Origin: CAMDBL01 sp964498125
Lineage (GTDB): Bacteria > Pseudomonadota > Alphaproteobacteria > Rhizobiales > Hyphomicrobiaceae
NCBI GenBank assembly: GCA_964498125.1
Contig: CAZCGE010000051.1
Span: 14,794-78,793, forward strand
Length of the DNA: 64,000 nt
Direction of reading: 5' to 3'
Part shown: one piece after another, positions 1-8,918 of the stretch
Layout: each line of letters opens with the position of its first letter
How positions within the stretch are numbered: position 1 is the stretch's first letter
Notes under the pieces: model-generated
Database searches by the model: none
Seen by the model: the letters and a program-made list of their open reading frames with translations, nothing else
Told to the model about the DNA's origin: nothing
Made by a program: the position numbers and the translations under genes

Positions 1-3000
1 ATACCGGGCGACGCAACCGGCGATGCGACAGGACCGGCAGGCGCTGCGGGCGCCTTCTTCTTCGCCACCGGCCCTGCTGGCGCAGCGCTCGCCTTGCCGG
101 CGTCGGTCGCGGCGACCGGTGTCGCGGCCTGCGCCTTCCGCGGAATGGCCGCCTTGGCTGGCGACCCGGCCTTTACGGGGACCTGCGCTTTTGGCGCCGG
201 GTCAGCTGCGCCATCGGCTGGCGGCACAGGCACCGGCAGCGCGCCGGATGGCGTTGGCGGCGTTGGCTGCTTACCGGCCCGCGGCGCGGTCGAAGGTGCG
301 GGGGCGGCACGTTTTGCATCGCCCGCCGGGACGGCGGCAACTGCCGGCCGGTTCGCCTTGCCCTTGGTGGCCGGAACCCCCTCACGGACCGCCGTTGATT
401 TGGCCACGGCGTCGCCAGGCCCGGCGACGGCAGGCAGCGCCGGCCCCAGCGCCACTGGCGTCGCCGCCAGCCCGCCGGCGCCTTCGCCAACGACGACGAA
501 TGGCGCCCAAACCTGCGGGTGGCCGTTCAATGGATCGGACGGATCGGCCATCAGCGCCGTCATCGACCGCCGCAATGCTTCCGCCCGGCCAAGGCCCGGC
601 GACTTCTTCATTTCGGCCAAAGCCCGCGTCGTCAGCTTGACCGCCGCCACCGATTGCACCGGCCAGTGCGAGACGAGGAGGGCACGAGCGCCCGCATGGA
701 AGAAGGCCCGCGCCAACCCGGACAGCGCCACGGCGCCGAGGTTGTTGCCGGCCGCCGTGTTGCAGGCCGACAGGATCACCCAGTCCGCGTCGAGCTTCAA
801 GGAGGCCACCTCGGATGCCGTCAACAGCCCGTCGTTATCGGGACTGGCCTCCGCCGGCGGGGTGAGAACGAGTGCTGCCTCGGACAGTCCCGCGACATCG
901 CCGGCGACCAGGCCGTGGGTGGCGAAATGCACGATGCGATAGGAACGCAACGCGCCACTGGCGTTCAAGTCGCGCACATGCTTCTCGCTGGCACGCGAGC
1001 CCAGCGCCAGATCGATCTCGCCCGCACCGGCACTGGCAGCCACAGCGCATAACTCGTCACGCGTCTCGGGCAGCGGATTGAGCATGCGCACCGCCTCGAC
1101 ATCGATGGCGCCGCCGCGCATCAGCGTTCCCTTGGTACTGGCATCGGCGCTGGCGATGATGGGCGCCGGCCGCCGCTTCATCTGCGCGGCAAGGCAGCTC
1201 TGCGCCCCCCATGCCGCCGAATAATCCTTGTCGGGGCCGATCAGCAGCGGATTGCCGATGCCGAAATAGGGCTTTCTCGCTCCGCTCGCGCGCGCATCCT
1301 TGCGCAGCGACTTCAGGCTCGCAACCGAGGGCAGCGTCGTCATGGCATTGCGCAGGCCGAACCAGGCCGCCTTGGCAAGCTTGCCGTCCTTGGGCGCCTC
1401 GACGAGCAGCACCTGAAGCGGCAGACTGGTCAGCACGCCGGCGGCGGCCACCAGCACATGCTTGCCCTCCAAGGCCGGCGCGAACGGGGCGATCAGGGCA
1501 CGGTAGAGATCGACCGCGATCCCGGTATCGAACGGCAAGGCATCGCCACTTAGCCCGCGCCCCAGCAAATTCCGGCAGCGCTGCGATCTTTCCTCATTGA
1601 TCCATTCGCCCTGGTCGAGACCGCAGCGCAACGCGCGCACCTTGCGTGCGATATCAGCAGCAGGCAGATCAGCGCGCCGCCACCGCACCTCCGTGCGGGT
1701 CACGAGCCAGACATAGACATGCTGCTCTGTCGGCACAAAGGCCAGGAGGGCCTCGCCAGGCGTCAGCAGCGCGCGCGTATCCTTGACAGTCAACGGCGTC
1801 GGCTGCGCCAACTCGGCAAAGCCCGGATGCTCCTTGCTCAAGGTGGCGTCAATCTGGGCCAGCCGCGCATCGATGGCAGCCAGACGCTGGCGTTGGGCTG
1901 CGTCATCTCCAGTGGCGCGCGCCGTGCTCGGCATCGACAATATCGCCGTCAGGCCCTTGTCGACACGCACCCATTCCTCGGCAAGGTCCAGGCGTTCGCG
2001 GGCTAGCGCGGCAAGGGCCGGTGTGCGCGCACCCAACCGCGCGCCGAGCTGGGCCACGGTCTTGCCAACCGAGCTTTGCATGATCCATTGGGCGTGGCCG
2101 AAGCTCTCCTCTGCCCGGCCACCGGCTTTGCCGTCACCAGACTCGAGCAGCCAGGCCGCCTGCACGAGGCCGATAAAGGGATCGGCCCTCTCGACTGGCC
2201 CATCATTGATACGCACCGCTGCGTCACGGGCGCGCTGCTGCAATTCGATGGCCGCGGCGCGCTGGAAAGCCGCATACGCCGGCTGCGCTTCGCCCAAACT
2301 CAGCAAAACATCGCCGAGCTGACTCAATGGATGCAGCAGCAGGCCATGCGCATTGCCCATTTCGCGCTCGATGATGGCGATCGAGCGCTCGAATGTGGCG
2401 CGTGCTTCGGCATTGCGACCCTGCCGCGCCTGCACGGAGCCCATGGTATTCAGCACGTGCGCCACGTGAATGTGGCTCTCCCCATGCGTCTTCTCGGCGA
2501 TGACCAAGGCTTCGCCGGCGAAGCGTTCCGCCTGCGGTAACCGGTTGATCTCGGTGTTCATGACGGCAAGATTATTCAGCGCCGTGCCGACATCGGGATG
2601 GGTTTCCGAATATGCCTTGCGCAGGATATCGAGCGCCTTGTGATAGCTCTCGATGGCGCGCTCGTACTGGCGCTGATTGCGATAGACGCCCGCCAGATTG
2701 TCGTGCGCCACACCGATGCGCCAATCGTTGGCCGGCAACGTGCGCGAGAAAATATCGATGGCGCGCAGCAGGAGCTTCTCGGCCTCCTCGAAGCGCCGCT
2801 GCTGGAACAGCGAGGCGCCGAGGTTGCCGGCGCACTGGCCGGTGCTGACGTGCTCGCGGCCCAGCGATTCCTCGAAAATGGCCAGCGCCCGCTTATGCTG
2901 CACCTCGGCCTCGGCATGGCGGCCAAGACCGGAATACAGCACGCCGAGATTGTCGATCACAATGGCAAGGTTGGGGTCCTTCTCGCCTTTGCTGGCCGCG

Positions 3001-3725
3001 ACGAGATCGATGGCAATCTTGTACAGGCGCTCTGCTTCCCCATGATGGCCATTGAGGCGCGAGACGCCCGCGAGCTGAGTCAAAGTGCCCAGCAATCCCA
3101 TGTCGGTTGGCGCCAGCCGGGCGTACTTGATGGCCAGCGACGCCTGCAGCTGAGTCTGGGCCCGTGCAAATGCTCCTAGATGGCGCAAAAGCGCGCCCTG
3201 CTCATCGAGCAGCTCGGCTTCCGCCATCGAACCGGCGCCTTCCAGGCGCAGTCGCTCCAGGGCTGCGTCATAGAGCGTGACGGCGATATCGCCTTGCCCA
3301 CGGGCACGCTCGACATCGGACAATTCCTTGAGCACGCGACGAAACGACTCCCGGCTGGGCGAGCCGAGCTTGGCCTCCAGCGCGAGCGCGCGCTGCAGTT
3401 CGACAATGGCCTCGTCGATCGCCCCGGCTTGCCGCTGGGCGAATCCGAAGTTGGCCAGCGCAACCGCCGTCAATGGATGCTCGGGCCCCAGCTCAAATTG
3501 CAGCTGCTCGTAGGCGCGCTCGGCGATGCGAACGGCTTCCGTCTTGCGGCCGACCTGCATCAGGCGCTGCATCTCGGCGACCGCCTGCCGCAGCAGGACC
3601 TGCGGTTCGACGCGCACGACCGGGGCCGGCGGCGCACCAGCCGGGCTCTGGGCGGTTGCCCACGACGCGAGCAGCGCCTGCAGAAACAGGACGCTCGCGC
3701 AGGTGCCGATCAAGCCAAGGCGCAT
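1..3725 (-). CDS. Secreted TPR-CHAT domain protein (partial, 3' end outside window)
   Basis: The frame is open from an ATG at 3725 to the left edge, giving at least 1,241 residues with no stop. The start MRLGLIGTCASVLFLQALLA is a signal peptide ending near AQS, so the protein should be exported. Residues about 35-560 are helical TPR-type repeats with the LG...HP...A..NL pattern of TPR_10/TPR_12 units. Residues about 690-1095 form a CHAT (caspase HetF associated with TPRs) domain: His937 lies in HFATHG and Cys988 in VILSACNTAAG, the expected protease dyad. After the domain comes a low-complexity Ala/Pro/Lys tail (APAGPVAKKK type) that is still open at the edge. CHAT-TPR proteins can be regulated proteases or peptide-sensing scaffolds; no substrate can be inferred here. 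Its neighbour cimA is unrelated. Confidence 0.85.
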   Translation of the reverse strand, partial: MRLGLIGTCASVLFLQALLASWATAQSPAGAPPAPVVRVEPQVLLRQAVAEMQRLMQVGRKTEAVRIAERAYEQLQFELGPEHPLTAVALANFGFAQRQAGAIDEAIVELQRALALEAKLGSPSRESFRRVLKELSDVERARGQGDIAVTLYDAALERLRLEGAGSMAEAELLDEQGALLRHLGAFARAQTQLQASLAIKYARLAPTDMGLLGTLTQLAGVSRLNGHHGEAERLYKIAIDLVAASKGEKDPNLAIVIDNLGVLYSGLGRHAEAEVQHKRALAIFEESLGREHVSTGQCAGNLGASLFQQRRFEEAEKLLLRAIDIFSRTLPANDWRIGVAHDNLAGVYRNQRQYERAIESYHKALDILRKAYSETHPDVGTALNNLAVMNTEINRLPQAERFAGEALVIAEKTHGESHIHVAHVLNTMGSVQARQGRNAEARATFERSIAIIEREMGNAHGLLLHPLSQLGDVLLSLGEAQPAYAAFQRAAAIELQQRARDAAVRINDGPVERADPFIGLVQAAWLLESGDGKAGGRAEESFGHAQWIMQSSVGKTVAQLGARLGARTPALAALARERLDLAEEWVRVDKGLTAILSMPSTARATGDDAAQRQRLAAIDARLAQIDATLSKEHPGFAELAQPTPLTVKDTRALLTPGEALLAFVPTEQHVYVWLVTRTEVRWRRADLPAADIARKVRALRCGLDQGEWINEERSQRCRNLLGRGLSGDALPFDTGIAVDLYRALIAPFAPALEGKHVLVAAAGVLTSLPLQVLLVEAPKDGKLAKAAWFGLRNAMTTLPSVASLKSLRKDARASGARKPYFGIGNPLLIGPDKDYSAAWGAQSCLAAQMKRRPAPIIASADASTKGTLMRGGAIDVEAVRMLNPLPETRDELCAVAASAGAGEIDLALGSRASEKHVRDLNASGALRSYRIVHFATHGLVAGDVAGLSEAALVLTPPAEASPDNDGLLTASEVASLKLDADWVILSACNTAAGNNLGAVALSGLARAFFHAGARALLVSHWPVQSVAAVKLTTRALAEMKKSPGLGRAEALRRSMTALMADPSDPLNGHPQVWAPFVVVGEGAGGLAATPVALGPALPAVAGPGDAVAKSTAVREGVPATKGKANRPAVAAVPAGDAKRAAPAPSTAPRAGKQPTPPTPSGALPVPVPPADGAADPAPKAQVPVKAGSPAKAAIPRKAQAATPVAATDAGKASAAPAGPVAKKKAPAAPAGPVASPVASPG

Positions 3726-3832
3726 GCAAACCCCGCTAGGAGTGCCTTTCTAACGCAATCATTCCGACAGCACCGCGACACCATCCATAGCACAACCAAA
3801 TGGGCAGAATCATGCCTTGCACCGCAGCGTCA

Positions 3833-5446
3833 CTATGCCGGCGCCGCACCGTCCCGCAACAGCTTGTAATTGATCGAATCCAGCAGCGCTTCGAAACTGG
3901 CGTCGATAATGTTGGCTGACACACCCACCGTGAACCAGCGGGCGCCTGACTGCGTATCCCGGCTCTCGATCAACACGCGCGTGACGGCCTCCGTGCCACC
4001 GGTCAGAATGCGCACCTTGTAGTCGACCAGCTCGAGGTCATCGATGTATCTCTGGTAGCGCCCGAGATCCTTGCGCAGCGCCTGGTCGAGGGCGTTCACC
4101 GGGCCATTCCCTTCGGCCGCCGACCAGAGCGGCTCATCCTCGCCGTCGATGAAGACCTTGACCGTCGCCTCGGACACGGTGACGAGCTCGCCCACCGCGT
4201 TCTGCCGCCGCTCGACCATGACGCGGAACCTGTCGACCGAGAAAAAGCGCGGAACCTCGCCGAGCAGGCGCCTGGCCAGCAGTTCGAAGGAGGCGTCCGC
4301 GCCCTCGTAGGCATAGCCAACGGCCTCGCGCGTCTTGACCTCGTCGAGCAGACGGCTGATGCGCGCATCTTCGCGATCAACGGCAATGCCCAGCCGCTCG
4401 AGCTCGGCCAGCACATTGGATTTGCCGGCCTGGTTGGAGACCAGCACGCGGCGCTGGTTGCCGACTGTTTCAGGCCGGATGTGCTCGTAGGTCTCCGGCT
4501 CCTTGAGGATCGCCGAGGCGTGAATGCCGGCCTTGGTGGCGAAGGCTGCCTCGCCGACGTAGGGCGCATGCCGGTTGGGCGCCCGATTGAGAATTTCGTC
4601 GAGCACACGGCTGATTTGCGTGATCTTCATCAGCCGCTCGGCCGTGACACCGATCTCGAACTGGTCGGCGAACTCGCTCTTCAGCATCAGTGTCGGGATC
4701 AGCGTCGTCAGATTGGCGTTGCCGCAGCGTTCGCCAAGGCCATTGAGCGTGCCTTGCACCTGGCGCACGCCGGCGCGGACCGCCGCCAGCGTATTGGCCA
4801 CCGCGTTCTCGGTGTCGTTGTGGGTATGGATGCCGAGGCGGTCGCCGGGGATCTGGCGGATGACCTCGCCGACGATGCGCTCGATCTCGTGCGGCAGCGT
4901 GCCGCCATTGGTGTCGCACAGCACCACCCAGCGCGCACCGGCATCATGGGCGGCCTTGGCGCAGGCCAGCGCATAGGCCGGATTGGCCTTGTAGCCGTCG
5001 AAAAAATGCTCGCAGTCGATCATCGCCTCGCGGCTCGCCGCCTTGACGGCGGCAACGCTCTCGGAAATTCCGGCCAGGTTCTCCTCGTTGTCGATGCCGA
5101 GCGCAACGCGCACGTGATAGTCCCAAGACTTGGCGACCAGGCAGATGGCGTCGGCATCGGCCTGCAGGATGGCCTGGAAGCCAGGATCATTGGCCACGGA
5201 TCGGCCGGCGCGCTTGGTCATGCCGAAGGCGGTGAACGTCGCCCGCTTCAACGGCGGTTTGGACGCGAAGAACGCGGTATCCGTGTCGTTGGCGCCGGGA
5301 TAGCCGCCCTCGATATAGTCGATGCCCAGATCATCGAGCAACCCGGCGACCAGCCGCTTGTCCTCCAGCGAGAAGTCGATGCCCGTCGTCTGCGCGCCGT
5401 CGCGCAGCGTGGTGTCGAAGAGGTAGAGGCGGTGGCGGGTGGTCAT
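3833..5446 (-). CDS. cimA: (R)-citramalate synthase
   Basis: 537 residues. Condenses pyruvate and acetyl-CoA to citramalate, the first step of the threonine-independent route to isoleucine. The N-terminal HMGL-like TIM barrel begins with FDTTLRDGAQTTGIDFS, which carries the catalytic Arg-Asp, and GIHTHNDTENAVAN supplies the metal-binding HxH. The C-terminal third (about 390-535) matches the LeuA dimer/allosteric domain, the seat of feedback control by isoleucine in this family. Length and the GGYPGAND motif fit the CimA (TIGR00977-like) branch better than LeuA. The ATG overlaps the stop of the upstream HEPN gene by 4 bases, so translation is probably coupled. Homocitrate synthase is a less likely alternative. 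Confidence 0.9.
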   Translation of the reverse strand: MTTRHRLYLFDTTLRDGAQTTGIDFSLEDKRLVAGLLDDLGIDYIEGGYPGANDTDTAFFASKPPLKRATFTAFGMTKRAGRSVANDPGFQAILQADADAICLVAKSWDYHVRVALGIDNEENLAGISESVAAVKAASREAMIDCEHFFDGYKANPAYALACAKAAHDAGARWVVLCDTNGGTLPHEIERIVGEVIRQIPGDRLGIHTHNDTENAVANTLAAVRAGVRQVQGTLNGLGERCGNANLTTLIPTLMLKSEFADQFEIGVTAERLMKITQISRVLDEILNRAPNRHAPYVGEAAFATKAGIHASAILKEPETYEHIRPETVGNQRRVLVSNQAGKSNVLAELERLGIAVDREDARISRLLDEVKTREAVGYAYEGADASFELLARRLLGEVPRFFSVDRFRVMVERRQNAVGELVTVSEATVKVFIDGEDEPLWSAAEGNGPVNALDQALRKDLGRYQRYIDDLELVDYKVRILTGGTEAVTRVLIESRDTQSGARWFTVGVSANIIDASFEALLDSINYKLLRDGAAPA

Positions 5447-5823
5447 TGCGTTTGCTCGCCCAGGAAAGCTTCGACAGCGACCAGGAAACGCTCCATTCTC
5501 TCAATCGTGATCCGCGCCTCCTCCATAGCGACCGGCTTGCGATCGTAGTCAGCGGCAATACGAAGGTCCTCGGCCGTGTTGAGCATTCGTCCCAGCTCTC
5601 GATCGAGTCCGCGACCGATCAAAACGTGCTGCCCGAATCGTCCGATGATGCCGGTGTGCGACTTGGCCTCGGCAAGTTCGGGATCGATTGCCTCGAGTGC
5701 TGCCCTGGCCGCATCGAACATGGCGTAGTAGGCGCGACTAATGGCGCCGTCGCCATCCCCTAATTGGAGGGCGACCCTTGCCGTTCCTGCCGCGGCGATT
5801 GCCTTCGCCCAATAATCGTTCAT
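5443..5823 (-). CDS. HEPN-domain protein, partner of the adjacent nucleotidyltransferase
   Basis: 126 residues, all helical, with the PF05168-type HEPN signature: SRAYYAMFDAARAAL near the N-terminus, KSHTGIIGRFG in the middle, and an ELGRMLNTAEDLRIAADYD segment. Proteins of this kind pair with minimal nucleotidyltransferases. In the better-studied HepT/MntA type the HEPN protein is an RNase silenced by AMPylation, but its R-x4-6-H RNase motif is not evident here (the nearest is RFGQH), so RNase activity is doubtful. It overlaps the MNT gene upstream and cimA downstream by 4 bases each (ATGA), placing it in one transcript with cysS and cimA. Confidence 0.8.
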   Translation of the reverse strand: MNDYWAKAIAAAGTARVALQLGDGDGAISRAYYAMFDAARAALEAIDPELAEAKSHTGIIGRFGQHVLIGRGLDRELGRMLNTAEDLRIAADYDRKPVAMEEARITIERMERFLVAVEAFLGEQTQ

Positions 5824-6191
5824 GCCGGCTCCAACAATGCTTTCCCATCACGCTTGATCGCTTTGACGAGGCGCGGGTTGTGGTGTGTTTCTGGCTCCAT
5901 CCAGGCAGAGCGCGCGATCGGCCACGGCTGAATGTGCAGCCCGCTCTCCATGAGCGGTTCAAAGGCAAGATCCGCCAGCTGCATCTTCTCATGCCAGAAG
6001 CGCCACTCTCCATCCTCGAGAATGACGGCAACGTCGGCGTCGCTGTCAGGCCTCATGTCGCCGCGCGCCCGGCTGCCGAACAGAACGATGCTGTGCAGCC
6101 GCGCGCCATATCGCGCGCGCACGGCCGATATGAATGCGTCCAATGCCTTGGTGACGTCCTCGGGCTTCGGTTGGACCTCCTCGTAGATCAT
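5820..6191 (-). CDS. MNT-type minimal nucleotidyltransferase
   Basis: 123 residues from ATG 6191 (MIYEEVQPKPED). This start is preferred to the ATG at 6206 because it gives a 4-base ATGA overlap with the cysS stop, matching the other junctions in the operon. The polymerase-beta-like fold is shown by FGSRARGDMRPDSDADVAV: the GSRARGD loop followed by the DSDAD metal-binding aspartates, so the active site looks intact. Such proteins transfer a nucleotide, often AMP, to a partner protein. The partner here should be the HEPN protein encoded immediately downstream. The function could be toxin-antitoxin or regulatory; sequence alone cannot decide. Confidence 0.82.
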   Translation of the reverse strand: MIYEEVQPKPEDVTKALDAFISAVRARYGARLHSIVLFGSRARGDMRPDSDADVAVILEDGEWRFWHEKMQLADLAFEPLMESGLHIQPWPIARSAWMEPETHHNPRLVKAIKRDGKALLEPA

Positions 6192-7606
6192 CCCTTCACC
6201 TCCCACGTCGTCATGATCTCGCCAGTGGCGGCGTCCTTGGCGTCCTTGAGTTGTATTCCCATCGCCGACAGTTCAGCACGCAACCGGTCGGCCTCCTTGA
6301 AATCACGGGCTGAGCGGGCGGCGTTGCGGGCGGCGATCAGCGCTTCGACGCGGTCAGCATCCACCGCCGGCGGCTCGAACCCGACATTGAGATCCTCGCC
6401 CGTCTCGCCATCGTAAAGCCCGAGAAACGCCAGCGTCGCCTTGAGATGCGCCGCCGTCTCGGTGTTGCGCCGCGCCGAACGGGCCAGCCCATGCAAAATT
6501 GAAATCGCGCTCGGCGTGTTGAGATCGTCGCTCAGCGCCTTGATCACGTCCTCTTGGGGCACGTCCGCCGCCGGCACATGGCGCACCAGGTCCGCCATTT
6601 CGATCAGCGTCGCGCGCGCCTGTGCCAGCCGCTCCACCGTCCAGTCGATCGGCTGGCGGTAGTGGGTGCCGAGCATTGCCAAGCGGATCACGCGCCCGTG
6701 CCACGGGCTGCCGCCGAACTGTTTGGTCGCCAGCAGTTGATTGATGGTGATGAAGTTGCCGAGGCTCTTCGCCATCTTCTCGCCTTCGACCTGCAGGAAG
6801 CCGTTGTGCATCCAGACATTGGCCATCACCGGCGTGCCGTGCGCGCAGCGCGACTGGGCGACCTCGTTCTCGTGGTGCGGGAAGACCAGGTCGATGCCGC
6901 CGGCGTGGATGTCGAACACCTGGCCGAGGTGCTTCTCGGCCATCGCCGAGCACTCCAGGTGCCAGCCCGGGCGGCCGGGGGCCGCGATGCCGCAGGGCGA
7001 CGGCCAGCCCGGTTCCGCTGGCTTGGATGGCTTCCACAGCACGAAGTCCATCGCCCCCCTCTTGTAGGGGGCGACATCGACTCGGGCGCCGGCCTCCATC
7101 TCCTCGAGCGTGCGGTTGGCCAACCGGCCGTAGTCCGGCATCGAGGAGACGTCGAACAGCACGTGATCCTGGCTGACGTAGGCATGGCCACGCGTCACGA
7201 GCGCCTCGCACAACGCCTTCATCTCGGCGATGTGCTCGGTGGCGCGTGGCTCCACCGTCGGTTCCAGCACGCCCAGTGCGGCGATGTCGGTGTGGAACTG
7301 CTCGGCCGTCTCGGTGGTCAGCTTGCGGATCGCCGCCGTCGGCTCCATGTCGGGATAGCGCTCGGCGGCACGTGCGTTGATCTTGTCGTCGACGTCGGTG
7401 ATGTTGCGCGCATAGGTGACGTGCTCCGCCCCATGGATGTGGCGCAGCAGGCGGAACAGCACGTCGAAGACGATGACGGGACGCGCATTGCCGATGTGAG
7501 CCAAATCGTAAACCGTCGGCCCGCACACATACATGCGCACGTTGCCCGCATCGATCGGCACGAAAGCGTCTTTGCGCCGCGTCAGCGTGTTGTAGAGCGT
7601 CAGCAC
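6188..7606 (-). CDS. cysS: Cysteinyl-tRNA synthetase
   Basis: 472 residues from GTG 7606 (read MLTLYNTLTRRKDAF), preceded by GAGG at 7-nt spacing. The open frame runs 36 codons further upstream but that extension is not family-like. Class I synthetase features: the HIGH equivalent in YDLAHIGNARP, zinc ligands in YVCGPTVYD and WHLECSAM, and KMAKSLGN as the KMSKS loop. The C-terminus holds the helical DALR-type anticodon region. It charges tRNA-Cys. It is the first gene of a four-gene overlapping set with MNT, HEPN and cimA, so anything that changes this transcript affects cysteine charging and isoleucine synthesis together. Confidence 0.95.
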   Translation of the reverse strand: MLTLYNTLTRRKDAFVPIDAGNVRMYVCGPTVYDLAHIGNARPVIVFDVLFRLLRHIHGAEHVTYARNITDVDDKINARAAERYPDMEPTAAIRKLTTETAEQFHTDIAALGVLEPTVEPRATEHIAEMKALCEALVTRGHAYVSQDHVLFDVSSMPDYGRLANRTLEEMEAGARVDVAPYKRGAMDFVLWKPSKPAEPGWPSPCGIAAPGRPGWHLECSAMAEKHLGQVFDIHAGGIDLVFPHHENEVAQSRCAHGTPVMANVWMHNGFLQVEGEKMAKSLGNFITINQLLATKQFGGSPWHGRVIRLAMLGTHYRQPIDWTVERLAQARATLIEMADLVRHVPAADVPQEDVIKALSDDLNTPSAISILHGLARSARRNTETAAHLKATLAFLGLYDGETGEDLNVGFEPPAVDADRVEALIAARNAARSARDFKEADRLRAELSAMGIQLKDAKDAATGEIMTTWEVKG

Positions 7607-7896
7607 GGTATGGCCTCGATAACAACGATCCTTTGGCACGATACATCCCCGAAGCGCACTTGCGCGTCTTCGACACGACCCCGGTCGGCGGGGCCTGATC
7701 TGCCATCTCGTCATTGAGGCAAAGAAGCGGGCCGCGCGCCAGCCACGGGGGCTAGCTCGTCATCATCACGCCGCGACAAATTCGTGCGGACCGCTGGTGG
7801 CTCGGACGGCTCATGCGCCGTTATGAGGGCCCGTTCGCCAGCAAGTCAAGCACCGGTTTGCGGCGTACTTACGCCAGCCCTAACCGCGGACAACCG
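7607..7896. other. Spacer upstream of cysS
   Basis: 290 bases between the cysS start and the stop of the hydratase gene, both on the minus strand. It should hold the promoter of the cysS operon. I see no convincing promoter match, no T-box-like structure and no supported reading frame. Confidence 0.4.
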
Positions 7897-8712
7897 TCAA
7901 CCACGCCGGACCGCTGACGGCGAGCGCGGCCCCGTGAAGGTCAGCTCGATGCGGCCGAGCACGCCGAAGTCGGCGACGGCCGTTTCGCCGGGCTCCAGGT
8001 ACATCAGTCCCGTTGTCGCCCCGGTCGAGACAATCTGGCCTGCCGTCAGTGTCAGGCCGCGCTGCGACAGATGGTTGACGGCCCATTCGACCACCACCAG
8101 CGGATCGCCCATGACGGCGGCGCCCGAGCCCTCGGCCCGCAATTGACCATTGACGCTATAGCGGACCTCATGCCGCGCCAGATCGTGATGCCGCCAGTCG
8201 GTGACATCGACCCCCAGCACCATTGCCGCGTTGAGCCCGCAATCGGCGATCACGGTCGGCACGGCCTCGAACAAGACACGGTTAAAGCGCGGACCAACCA
8301 ACTCGTAGGCCGGCAGGACAGCGCCGATGGCCTCCTCCACCTCCTCGCGCGTATAGCGCGCCGCACGCGGCGCCAGCGTGCGCGCAATGCGAACGGCGAA
8401 CTCGGCCTCGATGCACAAATGCGGGTGCTCGGCGGCCACGGGTCGAGCCGGACTTGGCATCACATCGGCGGCGAAGAACGGGCCGGCGAAGGGTTCTTTT
8501 AACCCGAACTTGTCGAGAATCGGCTTGGCGGTCGCGCCGATTTTCCAGCCGGCCAGGGTGTCACCCCACAGTTTCATGAACGCCGCCTGCACCGCGTAGC
8601 CGTCCGCCATCGTCGGCGGCGCGAGGTCGGCGGGCAGCGACTCCAGAAGTGTGCGTGACCGGCGCGCTTCAGCCAGAGCGGCAGCCGCAGCCTGAATCTG
8701 CGATGGCGTCAT
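7897..8712 (-). CDS. 2-keto-4-pentenoate hydratase-like protein (MhpD/FAH superfamily)
   Basis: 271 residues from ATG 8712 (MTPSQIQAAAAALAEARRS), chosen because AGGAGA lies 7 nt upstream; a longer frame to 8754 has no such site. The fold belongs to the fumarylacetoacetate hydrolase superfamily: GWKIGATAKPIL near the N-terminus, an EAEFAVRIAR stretch with the acidic metal ligands, and VSTGATTGLMYLEPGETAVADFG at the C-terminus. MhpD/DmpE enzymes add water to 2-hydroxypenta-2,4-dienoate in aromatic meta-cleavage pathways, and decarboxylases such as DmpH look alike. No other aromatic-degradation genes adjoin it, so the substrate is open. Confidence 0.8.
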   Translation of the reverse strand: MTPSQIQAAAAALAEARRSRTLLESLPADLAPPTMADGYAVQAAFMKLWGDTLAGWKIGATAKPILDKFGLKEPFAGPFFAADVMPSPARPVAAEHPHLCIEAEFAVRIARTLAPRAARYTREEVEEAIGAVLPAYELVGPRFNRVLFEAVPTVIADCGLNAAMVLGVDVTDWRHHDLARHEVRYSVNGQLRAEGSGAAVMGDPLVVVEWAVNHLSQRGLTLTAGQIVSTGATTGLMYLEPGETAVADFGVLGRIELTFTGPRSPSAVRRG

Positions 8713-8918
8713 GGTATCGTCTCCTGGACTCTGAATCATGTGGTCGCGCGGCAACTATCGGGCTGGACATCCGGTTTCCTCCCCGCATGCCGCAATTGGT
8801 CCGCATTGACCCCCTAGGTCAGCATCCCCATAATGTCCAGCGTTGCCTTGCAAACTCATGATAGGTCTCAGCGCATGTATCCGCGAGGCGGGACATCAGC
8901 GAAACCGCGAGGGGCCCA

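Noticed and set aside
4481..5548. 355-codon plus-strand frame over cimA
   Set aside because: Antisense shadow of cimA, with no domain.
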